A stretch of DNA of 64,000 bases from positions 1,736,001 through 1,800,000 of the forward strand of contig CP073016.1 in assembly GCA_025370075.1 (NCBI GenBank), read 5' to 3'. Under the pieces are notes generated by a model. The model was not told where the DNA came from. It did no database searches and worked only from the letters and a program-made list of their open reading frames with translations. Shown here piece by piece: positions 43,918 through 52,634 of the stretch. Made by a program: the position numbers and the translations under genes. Source of the stretch: Chryseotalea sp. WA131a (GTDB taxonomy: Bacteria > Bacteroidota > Bacteroidia > Cytophagales > Cyclobacteriaceae). The number at the start of each line of letters is the position of its first letter. Position 1 is the first letter of the stretch.

Positions 43918-43936
43918 ATTTTAAAAGATATACTTT

Positions 43937-44929
43937 ATGAAAAAAATATTCGCATTCATTATAACCATCGGAACATTTCAATTTTCACTAGCTCAAAAAA
44001 AGGCAGACACGGTAGTCATTAAAGTAGGCGATGCCAGCAAAGTGATTTTTGCCATCCACGACAAAAAAGATTTGGAGACCTTGAAACATTACAACTTTCA
44101 ATCATTGATGGATGACATGATTCAAAAATTGGACAAGCGTGACTCTACCCAATTGGCAAAACCGCCTACGGCCTATCTCAAAGATTCCGTAAAAGAAGTA
44201 GCCCCTACTGACATGATTACCGATAATTCATCTTCGGAACAAGAAGAAACCAAAACCTATACGTATAAGCGAAAATGGAATCGCAGAAAAACGTACAGTA
44301 CCTTTTCCATGGATTTGGGAACCAATAACTATTTGGAAAATGGAAAATTCCCAGACCAGAGCAATAGTTTATACAGCGTAAGACCTTGGGGAAGTTGGTA
44401 CGTTGCACTTAATTCTATTCAGCGCACACGGCTGGGCAATAAATTTTTCTTGGAGTGGGGCGGTGGATTTAGTTGGTACAATTTCAAATTCCAAAATGAT
44501 CGTGTGCAAATGACGAAAGATGACAATGGGGTGAATTTCAATCTAGACCCACGCGATTTTTCGTATGACAAAAGCAAATTAACCGTGGCTTATGTTCAAG
44601 CCTCGCTGGTACCAGTCATAGACTTTGGTGGAAGTGGACGCAAACCCGGTTTTTTTAACGGGCGTTCAAGCTCTGGTTTTCGTTTTGGAGTAGGGCCTTA
44701 TGTCGGTTATCGAATTGACAGCTATACCAAACAAAAATATGAGAATAATAGCGATACCAAAAAAGAACATCGGCATGACTCTTATTACATCAACAATTTG
44801 CGGTATGGTGCGCGTATGCAGATTGGATTTAAGGGAACGGATTTCTTCTTCAACTATGATATGAACGAACTGTTTGCTGAAAATAAAGGACCGAAATTGA
44901 ACGCCTTTAGCTTTGGTGTGTCTTTTTAA
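43937..44929 (+). CDS. Outer-membrane beta-barrel protein
   Basis: A 330-residue protein with a signal peptide (MKKIFAFIITIGTFQFSLAQK). The first third is a soluble domain with acidic and Lys-rich stretches. The last two thirds have alternating aromatic/hydrophobic strands (SWYVALNSIQRTRLGNKFFLEWGGGFSW, in parts) and end in SFGVSF, a C-terminal Phe as in barrels. It follows the sigma/anti-sigma pair and the heptamer array. It is probably the outer-membrane output of that system, which is inference. Confidence 0.8.
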   Translation: MKKIFAFIITIGTFQFSLAQKKADTVVIKVGDASKVIFAIHDKKDLETLKHYNFQSLMDDMIQKLDKRDSTQLAKPPTAYLKDSVKEVAPTDMITDNSSSEQEETKTYTYKRKWNRRKTYSTFSMDLGTNNYLENGKFPDQSNSLYSVRPWGSWYVALNSIQRTRLGNKFFLEWGGGFSWYNFKFQNDRVQMTKDDNGVNFNLDPRDFSYDKSKLTVAYVQASLVPVIDFGGSGRKPGFFNGRSSSGFRFGVGPYVGYRIDSYTKQKYENNSDTKKEHRHDSYYINNLRYGARMQIGFKGTDFFFNYDMNELFAENKGPKLNAFSFGVSF

Positions 44930-44975
44930 AAAACCCGCCAACTGGTAGCTTTGTATGCAAAGCCCCAGTTGAAAG

Positions 44976-45491
44976 ATGAAACCCTACCGCCTCAAGCCGA
45001 TTAAAGTACCCAGGTTTGAAGAATCGGCAGGGTTTTATACTTCGAAGGTGCGCTCGGGCGTGATGAAGAAAATCAAAGCCCGCAACACAAAACCTGAATT
45101 GCTTCTTAGAAAAGCCTTGTGGGCAAAAGGATTCCGTTACCGAATTAATTCTAACCTAGTACCTGGCAAGCCTGATATCTTATTAACGAAACAACGCATT
45201 GCTATTTTTGTAGATGGCGAATTTTGGCACGGGCGAAATTGGGTAGAGAAGAAAGAAAAGATAAAGTCAAACCAAAGGTTTTGGATCCCAAAAATTGAGC
45301 GCAATATGCAGCGCGATGAAGAAGTCAATCAACAATTAGAAGATTTGGGCTGGACGGTCATCCGCTTTTGGGACCAGTTTGTTTTGAAAGAGTTGAATAG
45401 CTGCTTACTTACAATTGAAGCGTATGCCAACACGGCCTTTCATTTGCGCGATAACTTTGATGAGCCAGAGATTGCGAACGAGTTGGAATAA
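44976..45491 (+). CDS. vsr: Very short patch repair endonuclease (Vsr) homologue
   Basis: A 171-residue Vsr-type endonuclease, which nicks at T:G mismatches next to 5-methylcytosine sites. Characteristic pieces are IKARNTKPELLLRKALWAKGFRYR, then PGKPDILL with the catalytic Asp, and later RNMQRDEEV and LGWTVIRFW. The Cys of the usual HGCFWH zinc segment is replaced: here it reads VDGEFWHGRNW. No DNA cytosine methyltransferase is in the window, so it is an orphan. The N-terminus carries about 25 extra residues before the core. Confidence 0.88.
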   Translation: MKPYRLKPIKVPRFEESAGFYTSKVRSGVMKKIKARNTKPELLLRKALWAKGFRYRINSNLVPGKPDILLTKQRIAIFVDGEFWHGRNWVEKKEKIKSNQRFWIPKIERNMQRDEEVNQQLEDLGWTVIRFWDQFVLKELNSCLLTIEAYANTAFHLRDNFDEPEIANELE

Positions 45492-45534
45492 AATTGTGCT
45501 TTGCGGAAGCAAAAGATTTTATCAAATTTACTGA

Positions 45535-46212
45535 ATGAAGCATCTACTCAAAATCACATTACTGGCCATTCTAATCAGTGGCTGTCAATCAAAAGAAACC
45601 AACCAAGGTACACCTCTCTTCAACGGGAAAGATTTTAGCGGCTGGCGATTTTATAAAGGCCGAGAAAACAACAGTTGGGAAGTAGTAGACGGTGTTTTGC
45701 ATTGCAAACCCTTTGATGGCAATGACAAACGTGCCGACCTGATTACTGACAAGCAATACGAAAATTTTGAGTTGAGTTGGGAATGGAAATTGCCCGCCCA
45801 AGGAAATAGCGGAATGATGTTTCGCGTAACGGAAGAATTTGATGAACCATATCTAAGCGGACCCGAATATCAAATGCTGGACGATATTGGCTACCCCGGA
45901 AAAATTGAAGAATGGCAAAAAACGGGTGCTAACTATGGTGTGCATGTGGCCGAAAGTGCGAAACCAAAGCCCATTGGTGAGTGGAATGAGTCTAAGATCA
46001 TTGTGAATGGCAATCATGTAGAGCACTGGCTCAATGGAAAAAAAGTAGTAGCGTATGAACTTGGCTCAGCCGATTGGAAAGAACGCAAAGCAAAAAGCAA
46101 ATGGAACGAAGCCTCAGGATATGGTGCGGCAACAAAAGGCCATATTGCTATACAAGACCACGGGAGTGAAGTGTGGGTGAGGAATGTGAATATTCTTGAG
46201 ATTCGTCAATAA
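45535..46212 (+). CDS. DUF1080 (3-keto-disaccharide hydrolase domain) lipoprotein
   Basis: A 225-residue lipoprotein (MKHLLKITLLAILISGCQ; Cys17). The DUF1080 fold is indicated by LFNGKDFSGWRFYKG, then WEVVDGVLHC, then FELSWEWKLPAQGNSGMMFR and WNESKIIVNGNHVEHWLNG. Many relatives act in glycan and keto-sugar metabolism. It lies between vsr and asnB; the gap to asnB is 114 bp and contains dispersed repeat words. Confidence 0.93.
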   Translation: MKHLLKITLLAILISGCQSKETNQGTPLFNGKDFSGWRFYKGRENNSWEVVDGVLHCKPFDGNDKRADLITDKQYENFELSWEWKLPAQGNSGMMFRVTEEFDEPYLSGPEYQMLDDIGYPGKIEEWQKTGANYGVHVAESAKPKPIGEWNESKIIVNGNHVEHWLNGKKVVAYELGSADWKERKAKSKWNEASGYGAATKGHIAIQDHGSEVWVRNVNILEIRQ

Positions 46213-46232
46213 TGGTGGAGTTTGTTAGTCGG

Positions 46233-46260
46233 CCGCAAGCTACAAGGCGCAAGCTACAAG
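46233..46260. repeat. Repeat of CGCAAGCTACAAG upstream of asnB
   Basis: CGCAAGCTACAAG occurs twice in tandem (46234-46246 and 46248-46260, separated by one G). Related words appear at 35083-35103 (CAAGCTACACGCTGC). It is part of the dispersed-repeat background. Confidence 0.5.
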
Positions 46261-46326
46261 CAGTCTTTGCAACATTTAAGGCGTGTGGAATGTGGCGTGA
46301 AGGATGTAGCCACTACGCTCAATAGC

Positions 46327-48240
46327 ATGTGCGGCATAACTGGAATTTTTGCGTTCAACCTTGTTGGCAAGTTTAACCTCATCAACATCACTGCCGCCAC
46401 AAAAGCGTTAGAAAAACGCGGCCCCGATAACCAATCTATTTACCATGATGAATTTGTTGGCCTAGGTCACCGCAGACTTTCTATTATCGATACGAGGGAC
46501 ATCGCTCATCAACCGATGTGGGATGAATCGAAACGCTACACGATTATTTTCAATGGGGAGATTTTTAATTTCCAGGAGTTAAAGAAAGAGTTAGAATATA
46601 AAGGAATCACTTTTTTTTCAAACTCAGATACAGAAGTATTGCTGAAACTCTATATCCAAGAAAAAGAAAAATGCCTTAACAGACTCAATGGTTTTTTTGC
46701 TTTTTGTATTTACGATAAGCAGGAGCAATCTTTCTTTTTGGCGCGTGATCGCTACGGAGTAAAGCCCCTCCTCTACTTGATAGACGAAGATAAATTTCTG
46801 TTTGCTTCTGAAATGAAATCGGTGTTAGCTTACGGAATTGAAAAAGAACTCGACTTCACTTCCTTGCACACCTACCTTCAACTGAACTACATTCCTGCAC
46901 CTCGGACGATTTTTAAAAATGTGAAGAAGTTGTTGCCAGGACATTTCTTAAAAGTCGGCAGTCGACAGTTGGCAGTCGGCAGTTACTACCAAATTTCCTA
47001 CGATTCCACCACGGTTCAAAGCAATAAAGTCTCTTATGATGAAGCAAAGGAAAAAATAAAGTACTTGCTTGAATCTTCCGTACAGCGAAGATTGATTTCG
47101 GATGTTCCGCTGGGTGCATTTTTGAGTGGAGGAATTGATTCATCGGTGGTAACGGGTTTGGCGGCCAAGCACCAACCAAATCTTCACACATTTTCGATTG
47201 GCTTTAAAGACGAAAAGTTTTTTGATGAGACAAATTACGCCAATCTCGTTGCAAAGAAGTTTAATACAGAGCATACGGTGTTTTCGCTCAGCAATCGCGA
47301 TTTGTTTGAGCATGTACATTCCATTCTAGATTACATTGATGAACCATTTGCCGACTCATCGGCCATCAACATGTACATCCTTAGCCAACAAACGCGGAAG
47401 CATGCTAAAGTTGCCCTTTCCGGTGATGGAGCCGATGAACTGCTGGCGGGTTATAACAAACACGCGGCCTTCTATCGTGTTATCCATGCAGGTCTAACCG
47501 AGAAACTTACTGCTGCATTGCTTCCATTGTGGAATGCATTGCCCCAATCGCGAAACAATTTCTTAGGCAACAAAGCAAGGCAACTCAAGCGGTTTGCCGA
47601 AGGCATGAAGCTCAATTCGAAAGAACGTTACTGGCAATGGGCGGGGTATGCCAACGGTGCAGATGCCTTCCGCATGCTCTCTGAAAAAAGTAAAGCATCG
47701 CTCAACCATCAGGAATTCTCTTCTTTCAAAAATGAATTATTGAAAACCATTCCCGATAAGGAAAACATCAACGATATACTGTTGACTGACATGCAGTTAG
47801 TGTTGCCCAACGATATGCTCACCAAAGTTGATTGGATGAGTATGGCACATGGATTGGAAGTACGCACACCCTTTTTGGATTTTGAATTGGTCAACTTTGT
47901 TTTTTCGTTACCCGATGATTACAAAATCAATTCATCGATGCGCAAACGAGTGGTGCAGGATGCTTATCGTGAAATGTTGCCCGCAGAACTTTACAATCGG
48001 CCGAAGAAGGGTTTTGAAGTGCCGATGCTTAAATGGTTGCGGCAAGAGCTGAGGTCATTGATTGAGGATGATTTACTTTCTGAAAAGACTATCACCGAAC
48101 AAGGCATCTTCCACTATCCCGAAATTCAAAAACTAAAATCCCAGCTCTTTTCTAGCAACCCCGGTGATGTACACGCACGCATCTGGGCGTTGGTGGTCTT
48201 TCAATGGTGGTGGAAGAAATATGGAGCAAGCAAATCTTAG
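46327..48240 (+). CDS. asnB: Asparagine synthetase (glutamine-hydrolysing)
   Basis: A 637-residue enzyme that makes asparagine from aspartate, glutamine and ATP. The start MCGITGIF puts the catalytic Cys at position 2, so ATG at 46327 is certain; an in-frame start at 46222 would bury it. The glutaminase has RGPDNQSIYHD, FNGEIFN and FFSNSDTEV; the synthetase has SGGIDSSVV, then SGDGADELLAGY. An insertion of ten codons at residues 210-219 is built from the repeat words GGCAGTCG and CAGTTGGCAGTC. The C-terminal KKGFEVPMLKW matches the family. The gene's stop overlaps the converging barrel gene by four bases. Confidence 0.96.
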   Translation: MCGITGIFAFNLVGKFNLINITAATKALEKRGPDNQSIYHDEFVGLGHRRLSIIDTRDIAHQPMWDESKRYTIIFNGEIFNFQELKKELEYKGITFFSNSDTEVLLKLYIQEKEKCLNRLNGFFAFCIYDKQEQSFFLARDRYGVKPLLYLIDEDKFLFASEMKSVLAYGIEKELDFTSLHTYLQLNYIPAPRTIFKNVKKLLPGHFLKVGSRQLAVGSYYQISYDSTTVQSNKVSYDEAKEKIKYLLESSVQRRLISDVPLGAFLSGGIDSSVVTGLAAKHQPNLHTFSIGFKDEKFFDETNYANLVAKKFNTEHTVFSLSNRDLFEHVHSILDYIDEPFADSSAINMYILSQQTRKHAKVALSGDGADELLAGYNKHAAFYRVIHAGLTEKLTAALLPLWNALPQSRNNFLGNKARQLKRFAEGMKLNSKERYWQWAGYANGADAFRMLSEKSKASLNHQEFSSFKNELLKTIPDKENINDILLTDMQLVLPNDMLTKVDWMSMAHGLEVRTPFLDFELVNFVFSLPDDYKINSSMRKRVVQDAYREMLPAELYNRPKKGFEVPMLKWLRQELRSLIEDDLLSEKTITEQGIFHYPEIQKLKSQLFSSNPGDVHARIWALVVFQWWWKKYGASKS

Positions 48241-48815
48241 AAACGGAAAGAGGCAACCGCCATCAATGAAATAATTTCATCGTCCGTTTTATCGACACTA
48301 AGATATTTTATCTCACCACCCAACCGCAGCCGGGAGTGAATAGGCTTGAGGTACAAGGCAGATAATTGAAAGTTTGAAAAAGATGTTTGCTGGCTATCAA
48401 TCCCACCCCCTACACCCTCAATTCGCGAAAGTAACATTGCCACCCCTGCGCCTGTTGATAGATAAAAATCTTTCACAACACGGCAGCGAATGTGCAGCAT
48501 AATCGGCAAAACCGAAAGGGTTGCTCTTCCAATCACTTGCGGATTGGTTGGCGATGTTCGTTCTACAGCATAGAAAGTATAGTAACCGGATTCAAGGCCG
48601 AGCGCCAAACGGTGCTCCGGCTCCCACAACACCTTACATGAAAAGCCAATGTGATCTTCATTTGTAAGGTTGGTTCCAATTTTTAGCGAATTAAAATAAT
48701 GTGACCAACCCACTCCGCCCGTAACAGAAAAACGATAGTTCTTTTTTGTTAAAGGTTGCGCCACGCTAGTATAAAAGGCTGTAACAAAGAATATAAAAAT
48801 GGCCTTTCTTATCAT
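48237..48815 (-). CDS. Outer-membrane beta-barrel protein (192 residues)
   Basis: A 192-residue protein with signal peptide (MIRKAIFIFFVTAFYTSVAQ). Alternating strands such as YRFSVTGGVGWSHYF and RLALGLESGYYTFY, and the terminal VASFRF, fit a small outer-membrane barrel. Its start overlaps the stop codon of the GDPD gene by four bases. It is the last gene of a three-gene unit. Function unknown. Confidence 0.75.
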   Translation of the reverse strand: MIRKAIFIFFVTAFYTSVAQPLTKKNYRFSVTGGVGWSHYFNSLKIGTNLTNEDHIGFSCKVLWEPEHRLALGLESGYYTFYAVERTSPTNPQVIGRATLSVLPIMLHIRCRVVKDFYLSTGAGVAMLLSRIEGVGGGIDSQQTSFSNFQLSALYLKPIHSRLRLGGEIKYLSVDKTDDEIISLMAVASFRF

Positions 48816-50080
48816 GGCTGTGTATAGTAATAATAAGCGACAATCGAAGGATAATTGGTGAGCAGGCCATCGAATCTGCCCTGCCTGATAAACTGATCAA
48901 TAAAACCAGGCGTATCAATTGTCCAGCAAAAAACCTGTCGACCTTCGGCTTGTACTTGCGCCACCAAATCATTTTGAGTCCCCAAAGTCCATCGCGGTGC
49001 CCACGCCTTCGAACCTAAATTACGCGCTTCTTCAGGACTAATTTCGCAAAGCGAAGGAATCGATTTATAATTAGGAGTGGCTTTCAAATCGTTTAGCACT
49101 ACATCGTTAGGCACCCCCAGTAGCACCTCTAACTTTCGGCCCTTTTGCTGCGCTCGCTTTAGTACTTGATCTTGAATAGGAATCACAAGATCCAAAGCGC
49201 CTCTTCCCTCTTTTATATCTAACCATACAAATTCCAAACGTGTACTATCAACAACATAATTTAATGCGTCCTCTAACTTTGGAATCTTCTCGCCACGAAT
49301 TAACCACACAAAAGTTGAAAGCTGGTCATACGTAAAATTACCAATCGGTCCGTTGATAGGCCCTTTTACAGTCAACCGAATGTTAATGTCTTCATCATGA
49401 TAAAGAACTGGCACTTTATCTTTTGTGAGGCGAATATCCACTTCGATTCCGGTAGATCCATAGTTTTCAGTAAATGAAATCATCTCAATGCTATTTTCCG
49501 AAACGGGTAATCGATCAGATGTGCGTCCACCGGCCCGATGCCCAACGATGTAAAAATCTTTGTTGGTAACGGTGGGTGAAAACGGTCTAAGAAATTTAAG
49601 CTGCAAGGGTTGATCTGGTTCTAAATTTCCAGATCCAAAACTTCCATTGATAGAATAAGTGGGTGAGCGAAATCCATTGAGCAGTGCACGTGCTCCCTGA
49701 TTTTTCTCGATTACCAGGTTGGCCATCCCATTTCCATCACTCGTGGGCACTCGCCAAAAGCCCTGCATGTATATAGTAGAATCTTTGACACCGGTTTGCA
49801 GAATTAGGTAATTATCTTTTGCGAAGATGGTCAGTTTTCGCAGACGCCATCGCAACACAACGGTTTCACCAAACCGTTCTTTACCTTGCACTACTTCATA
49901 AATTCCCTCCATTGGTATTTTAGCGATTAAAGGCACCAAGGAAGTTCCGCTAGGCAGAGGCTTACCTCTCGGAAAAATGGCCGTATTCTCTACATTGCAA
50001 GTAAATAGAGAAAACAATACCGGGTACCACAATATTACCCATGAGCCACTCCTGTTGAATGTCTTCAGATAATGCTTCAT
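48812..50080 (-). CDS. Glycerophosphodiester phosphodiesterase lipoprotein with N-terminal extra domain
   Basis: A 422-residue protein with a lipoprotein-like signal (ending SLFTCNVE). The GDPD catalytic domain starts near residue 190: IVGHRAGGRTSDRLPVSENS carries the first His and Glu, then GIEVDIRLTKDKVPVLYHDE has the D-x-R and second His. About 150 residues precede it, beta-rich, without a known family; they might be a lipocalin-like or sugar-binding module. The enzyme releases glycerol 3-phosphate from phospholipid head groups. ATG at 50080 is chosen as it opens the signal. It overlaps its neighbours on both sides. Confidence 0.88.
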   Translation of the reverse strand: MKHYLKTFNRSGSWVILWYPVLFSLFTCNVENTAIFPRGKPLPSGTSLVPLIAKIPMEGIYEVVQGKERFGETVVLRWRLRKLTIFAKDNYLILQTGVKDSTIYMQGFWRVPTSDGNGMANLVIEKNQGARALLNGFRSPTYSINGSFGSGNLEPDQPLQLKFLRPFSPTVTNKDFYIVGHRAGGRTSDRLPVSENSIEMISFTENYGSTGIEVDIRLTKDKVPVLYHDEDINIRLTVKGPINGPIGNFTYDQLSTFVWLIRGEKIPKLEDALNYVVDSTRLEFVWLDIKEGRGALDLVIPIQDQVLKRAQQKGRKLEVLLGVPNDVVLNDLKATPNYKSIPSLCEISPEEARNLGSKAWAPRWTLGTQNDLVAQVQAEGRQVFCWTIDTPGFIDQFIRQGRFDGLLTNYPSIVAYYYYTQP

Positions 50081-50793
50081 AACACCAAGCCTAAATAAAC
50101 TTCCGGAATATTGTAAAAGCGGTTGAACGTGGAAAAAGCGGGCCAACCCATAAAGTGATATTTGGCATACGTGTTCTTAAAACCTAGAATAAATACATGA
50201 TTCTTCCACAGGCGTTGCTCTAGATAAATTCCAAGAGTATATCCATTAAAAAAGTTTTTGTCGCTCACAATTTCATTTTCACCTTGGCGAGAAGAGTTAG
50301 AAGTCACTACCGAAAGCTCCGCTTTCAATGTAAATACGATGTCCTTCGTCTTATATCCCAGCGATAAATTGGGATAGTTAATCCAGGTGCTCACACTACT
50401 ATCAAAACCCAAAATATTCAGAAAACCAAAAGCGTAGGCAACATCAAAACCAGTATTGAAAGATATTCGGTCAAACTGCTTTCCCCAGCGCGGACCAAGT
50501 GTTAGTTGGTTCGCTACAAACAATGTTGAAAACCGGCTATCGATTGAAAAGCTTTTTGGCAAACCAATAACTGCATGATAATGAAACAAAGGGGCTTGTG
50601 CTGACGTTTCTAGCCAATCAAAAGGTAATTTTACCTGCGAAAGTGCAACCTCGCTTTTAAAATAACCCGGCTTTAAAGTATGCGGATATAAAATACTAGA
50701 CTGAACAATATCAAATGTTCGAGGTTTTTGCGCAAAACATAAATGGCCAAGGAAAAAAAGAAAAATTAAAGTTCGTAAATAAGAAACGGGCAT
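50077..50793 (-). CDS. Outer-membrane beta-barrel protein (238 residues)
   Basis: First gene of the unit: 238 residues with a signal peptide (LFFLGHLCFAQK). The body is made of alternating strand-like segments with aromatic ends (GFFLNILGF, NLSLGYKTKDIVFTLKAELS; also AFGFLNILGFDSS) and ends EVYLGLVL. It probably forms a barrel, perhaps for uptake of glycerophosphodiesters; this is an inference from coupling with GDPD by ATGA overlap. Confidence 0.72.
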   Translation of the reverse strand: MPVSYLRTLIFLFFLGHLCFAQKPRTFDIVQSSILYPHTLKPGYFKSEVALSQVKLPFDWLETSAQAPLFHYHAVIGLPKSFSIDSRFSTLFVANQLTLGPRWGKQFDRISFNTGFDVAYAFGFLNILGFDSSVSTWINYPNLSLGYKTKDIVFTLKAELSVVTSNSSRQGENEIVSDKNFFNGYTLGIYLEQRLWKNHVFILGFKNTYAKYHFMGWPAFSTFNRFYNIPEVYLGLVL

Positions 50794-50833
50794 AGGTAAC
50801 TTTACTGGCTAAAAGTAACAATTTAAATATAAG

Positions 50834-51751
50834 ATGCAAAAAACCAGCGCAGTACTTTTGATCTTTTTGGCAAGTTGTATCTCGTTTCTTAGTAGCGCTC
50901 AAAATAAAACCATTGCGTTTGTGAGCGACACGCAAAAGCCCATGTGGATCGAAGATGTATTTTTAAAATCGAACCAAAACGAAAAAGCGACTTCGCTAAT
51001 CTTTCAATCAATGATCGAAAAGAAGCCAACCGCTATTTATATTTTGGGTGATGTGGTTTCGTTGGGCTACAAGGAAAAAAAATGGAAAAAGTTAGATCAA
51101 TATCTGGAGCAGTGCAGAGTCAAGGGCATTGAGGTAAATGCTCTTTTGGGAAATCATGATGTGATGACGAAACCAAAAAAAGGTGAACAGACATTTCAAA
51201 AGCGGTTTCCGAACCACCAACGTTTAGGCTATGTATCGGTTACAGATTCCATTGCTATTGTATTGTTGAACTCGAATTTCAAAAAGTTAACCTCTACTGA
51301 AGTGGCCGCTCAAAACCAATGGCTTGAAAAAACACTTACTGCCCTCGACCACGATGATTCTATACTAATGGTGATCGTTAGCTGCCACCACTCACCTTAT
51401 ACCAATAGCAAGATTGTCAGGTCATCAAAAGAAGTTCATGATAATTTCGTTCCTCCTTATTTGGAATCAAAAAAAAGTACTCTCTTCCTCACTGGCCATT
51501 CGCATAACTTTGAACACTTCAAAAAGCAGGGAAAAGATTTTATGGTAATCGGTGGCGGTGGCGGCATTCACCAGCCTACGCGACCCTCTACTCCTAGCAT
51601 GGATGACATGGCAAAAAACTATAAGCCCATGTTCCATTATTTGCTAATGGAGAGAGTCGGTAGTAATATCTTGATGCATTCTTATTTTCTTTCTAGTGAT
51701 TTCAAAGAATTCAATGTCGGTTATACTGTTGAACTAAGTGCCAAGAAATAA
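50834..51751 (+). CDS. Exported calcineurin-like metallophosphoesterase
   Basis: A 305-residue exported phosphoesterase (signal to about FLSSAQN, with a possible lipobox LASC at residues 12-15). Metal-binding motifs appear in order: FVSDTQKP, ILGDVVS, LLGNHDV and TGHSHNF. The extra SCHHSP segment also fits the fold. The substrate is unknown; the family includes phosphodiesterases and purple-acid-like enzymes. The gene is divergent from the barrel/GDPD unit and 13 bp before the next gene, which is probably in the same operon. Confidence 0.9.
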   Translation: MQKTSAVLLIFLASCISFLSSAQNKTIAFVSDTQKPMWIEDVFLKSNQNEKATSLIFQSMIEKKPTAIYILGDVVSLGYKEKKWKKLDQYLEQCRVKGIEVNALLGNHDVMTKPKKGEQTFQKRFPNHQRLGYVSVTDSIAIVLLNSNFKKLTSTEVAAQNQWLEKTLTALDHDDSILMVIVSCHHSPYTNSKIVRSSKEVHDNFVPPYLESKKSTLFLTGHSHNFEHFKKQGKDFMVIGGGGGIHQPTRPSTPSMDDMAKNYKPMFHYLLMERVGSNILMHSYFLSSDFKEFNVGYTVELSAKK

Positions 51752-51764
51752 CGTTTAACGGAAG

Positions 51765-52394
51765 ATGAAATATTTTATATTCTTTTCTCTCATTATTTAT
51801 TGGGATAGTACCGCGCAGGGAAATTGCAAATTGCAAACCGACAAGGACAGTATCAAAGTTTATACTTGCCCAGTTAAGGAATCAAAATACAAAGCCATAA
51901 AAGTAGAGTTTCCTTTAACCGCTACTTATTCGCAAGCAGTAGCTATGATACTGGATATTGACCGATTGCATCGCTGGCAATACAAAACCGTAAGTGCAAA
52001 ACTATTGAAACAAATTAACGAAAAAGAACTGATCTATCACACCGAAGTGCAAACACCATCGGTAACCAACAATCGTGATTTTGTAATCGACTTATCCATC
52101 GAACAAATTGCGAGCACAAAAGAGTTGGTAGTGAAAGCTATTAGCAAACCTGACTATATTCCCACCAAGAAAAAAGTGGTTCGCGTGCCTTTCTCAGAAG
52201 CGATTTGGCACATTAAATCCGTTGGCAAGAATAAGTTGTGGGTAGTGTATGAAATCAAAATTGACTTTGGTGGTGAAGTGCCAGCGTGGGTGGTGAACAT
52301 GGCCGCACCGTTAGCACCTTATGAAACATTCAAAGCCATGCGCGCTGAAATCGTTGACTACCGAAACAAAAAGGTTAGTTTTATTGTAGATTGA
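51765..52394 (+). CDS. START-domain (lipid-transfer-like) protein
   Basis: A 209-residue exported protein (signal to about DSTAQG). The central region YHTEVQTPSVTNNRDFVID with a preceding DIDRLHRWQYK resembles START-domain proteins that bind lipids in a hydrophobic cavity; the closing APLAPYETFKAMR helix is also typical. It follows the phosphoesterase gene by 13 bp and may handle a lipid product or substrate. This is an inference. Its end converges on the VF530-type gene. Confidence 0.8.
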   Translation: MKYFIFFSLIIYWDSTAQGNCKLQTDKDSIKVYTCPVKESKYKAIKVEFPLTATYSQAVAMILDIDRLHRWQYKTVSAKLLKQINEKELIYHTEVQTPSVTNNRDFVIDLSIEQIASTKELVVKAISKPDYIPTKKKVVRVPFSEAIWHIKSVGKNKLWVVYEIKIDFGGEVPAWVVNMAAPLAPYETFKAMRAEIVDYRNKKVSFIVD

Positions 52395-52401
52395 ATTAGT
52401 T

Positions 52402-52620
52402 CTATCGCAACGAGTTAAGATACAATTCTTCAACTTTTTTTCTGGCCCACTCTGTTTTCCGTAAGAATGCCAAACTCGATTTGATACTGGGGTCATAGCG
52501 AAAGCAATTGATGCGGATTAGTTCGCCCAAATCTTCCCAGCCATACATTTCCACCAAATGACGTAAAATCATCTCAAGGGTTTTTCCGTGTAGCGGGTTG
52601 TTAGGTTGCTCTTCTTTCAT
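52402..52620 (-). CDS. VF530-family protein
   Basis: A 72-residue protein of the VF530/DUF2132 family: NPLHGKTLEMILRHLVEMYGWEDLGELI is shared, with a later FRYDPSIKSSLAFLRKTEWAR and basic C-terminus. The fold contains a helical DNA-binding-like surface; function is unsettled. It is convergent with the START gene and stands alone. Confidence 0.9.
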   Translation of the reverse strand: MKEEQPNNPLHGKTLEMILRHLVEMYGWEDLGELIRINCFRYDPSIKSSLAFLRKTEWARKKVEELYLNSLR

Positions 52621-52634
52621 TATTCAAACAATTT

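Noticed and set aside
46222..46326. Longer start for asparagine synthetase
   Set aside because: The catalytic Cys must be residue 2 after Met, as in MCGITG; the upstream extension is repeat-derived.
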